Below, in pieces: positions 4,836 through 5,052 of a stretch of 5,052 bases of DNA. The notes below the pieces were generated by a model, which had not been told where the DNA came from, searched no databases, and worked only from the letters and a program-made list of their open reading frames with translations. Source of the DNA: Betaproteobacteria bacterium. Its GTDB lineage: Bacteria > Pseudomonadota > Gammaproteobacteria > Burkholderiales > Casimicrobiaceae. Positions within the stretch are counted from its first letter, which is position 1; each line of letters begins with the position of its first letter. The position numbers and the translations under genes are program-made. The stretch covers positions 1 to 5,052 of the forward strand of contig VBDA01000203.1 in assembly GCA_005883655.1 (NCBI GenBank), given 5' to 3'.

Positions 4836-5052
4836 GTGTTCGACATAGCATTCAGCGAAATCCTCGTCATCGCCGTGGTGGCCCTGGTGGTGATCGGCCC
4901 CGAGCGCTTGCCGAAAGTAGCGAGGACGCTCGGACATATGTTCGGACGCCTGCAGCGCTACGTGAACGAGGTCAAGGCCGACATCAACCGCGAGATGGAG
5001 CTCGACGAGCTGCGCAAGTTGCAAAGCGAGGTGCAAAGCGCGGCACGGGATC
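4836..5052 (+). CDS. tatB: Sec-independent protein translocase subunit TatB, N-terminal part (3' end outside window)
   Basis: The first 72 residues of TatB, which forms the signal-peptide receptor with TatC in the inner membrane. The sequence starts with MFDIAFSEIL, contains the conserved membrane-embedded Glu8, and has a single transmembrane helix (about residues 5-20). The hinge is Gly21-Pro22, followed by ERLPKVARTLG and a charged amphipathic/coiled helix rich in Glu, Lys and Arg (GRLQRYVNEVKADINREMELDELRKL stretch, read here in part). The start codon is GTG: an in-frame TGA at 4830-4832 rules out anything earlier, and GTG-TTC-GAC gives the exact family N-terminus. No clear Shine-Dalgarno sequence precedes it, only a GAG at 4831-4833 close to the start. 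The weaker start compared with tatA fits the lower need for TatB. The frame remains open to the window edge. Confidence 0.95.
   Translation, partial: MFDIAFSEILVIAVVALVVIGPERLPKVARTLGHMFGRLQRYVNEVKADINREMELDELRKLQSEVQSAARD

Noticed and set aside
3814..4851. Minus-strand open frame (345 codons) opposite hisE, the HIT gene and tatA
   Set aside because: It spans three real genes and their spacers, and its translation is Arg-rich with no motif.
1..5052. CRISPR array, tRNA, insertion sequence or phage-like elements
   Set aside because: No spaced direct repeats, no cloverleaf-like segment, no transposase motif and no terminal inverted repeats were seen on either strand.

Overview
This window is one continuous plus-strand gene block from a GC-rich proteobacterium. 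It holds the distal half of a histidine biosynthesis operon, followed by a HIT-family gene and the start of a twin-arginine translocation (Tat) operon. The order hisC-hisB-hisH-hisA-hisF-hisI-hisE-HIT-tatA-tatB, with hisI and hisE as separate genes and the tat genes straight after, is the arrangement I associate with Betaproteobacteria (Burkholderiales and relatives). The HisH, HisA, HIT and Tat proteins also read as betaproteobacterial. HisF has some alphaproteobacteria-like wording, so the class assignment is likely but not certain, and no genus can be named.

Layout: the C-terminal part of hisC (1-309) overlaps hisB (306-929) at an ATGA. A 95-bp, comparatively AT-rich spacer (930-1024) with a weak terminator-like hairpin separates hisB from hisH (1025-1669). 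hisA (1724-2458) ends in a threefold 9-nt repeat that places three in-frame stop codons in a row. A 66-bp spacer with two small hairpins then leads into hisF (2525-3286). After a 77-bp spacer come hisI (3364-3750) and hisE (3737-4060), which overlap by 14 bp. A 92-bp gap precedes the HIT gene (4153-4509), whose stop codon touches the Shine-Dalgarno sequence of tatA (4522-4773). tatB begins at a GTG (4836) and runs off the window. No stretch over 300 bases lacks a gene.

How the genes work together: HisE and HisI hydrolyse phosphoribosyl-ATP to phosphoribosyl-AMP and open its ring. HisA isomerises the resulting ProFAR to PRFAR. The HisH-HisF complex uses glutamine-derived ammonia to turn PRFAR into imidazole-glycerol phosphate and AICAR. 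HisB dehydrates the former and HisC transaminates the product to histidinol phosphate. TatA and TatB belong to the export machinery for folded proteins and share only the neighbourhood. The HIT protein is a probable nucleotide phosphoramidase.

I found no undescribed multi-gene system here: the coding content is ordinary housekeeping. The points worth a second look are small: the triple Gly-Lys-stop repeat after hisA, the hairpin in place of a ribosome binding site before hisF, a Gly-to-Ser change in the HisH oxyanion strand, an Arg in a usually small/polar position of HisF, and the structured hisB-hisH spacer.
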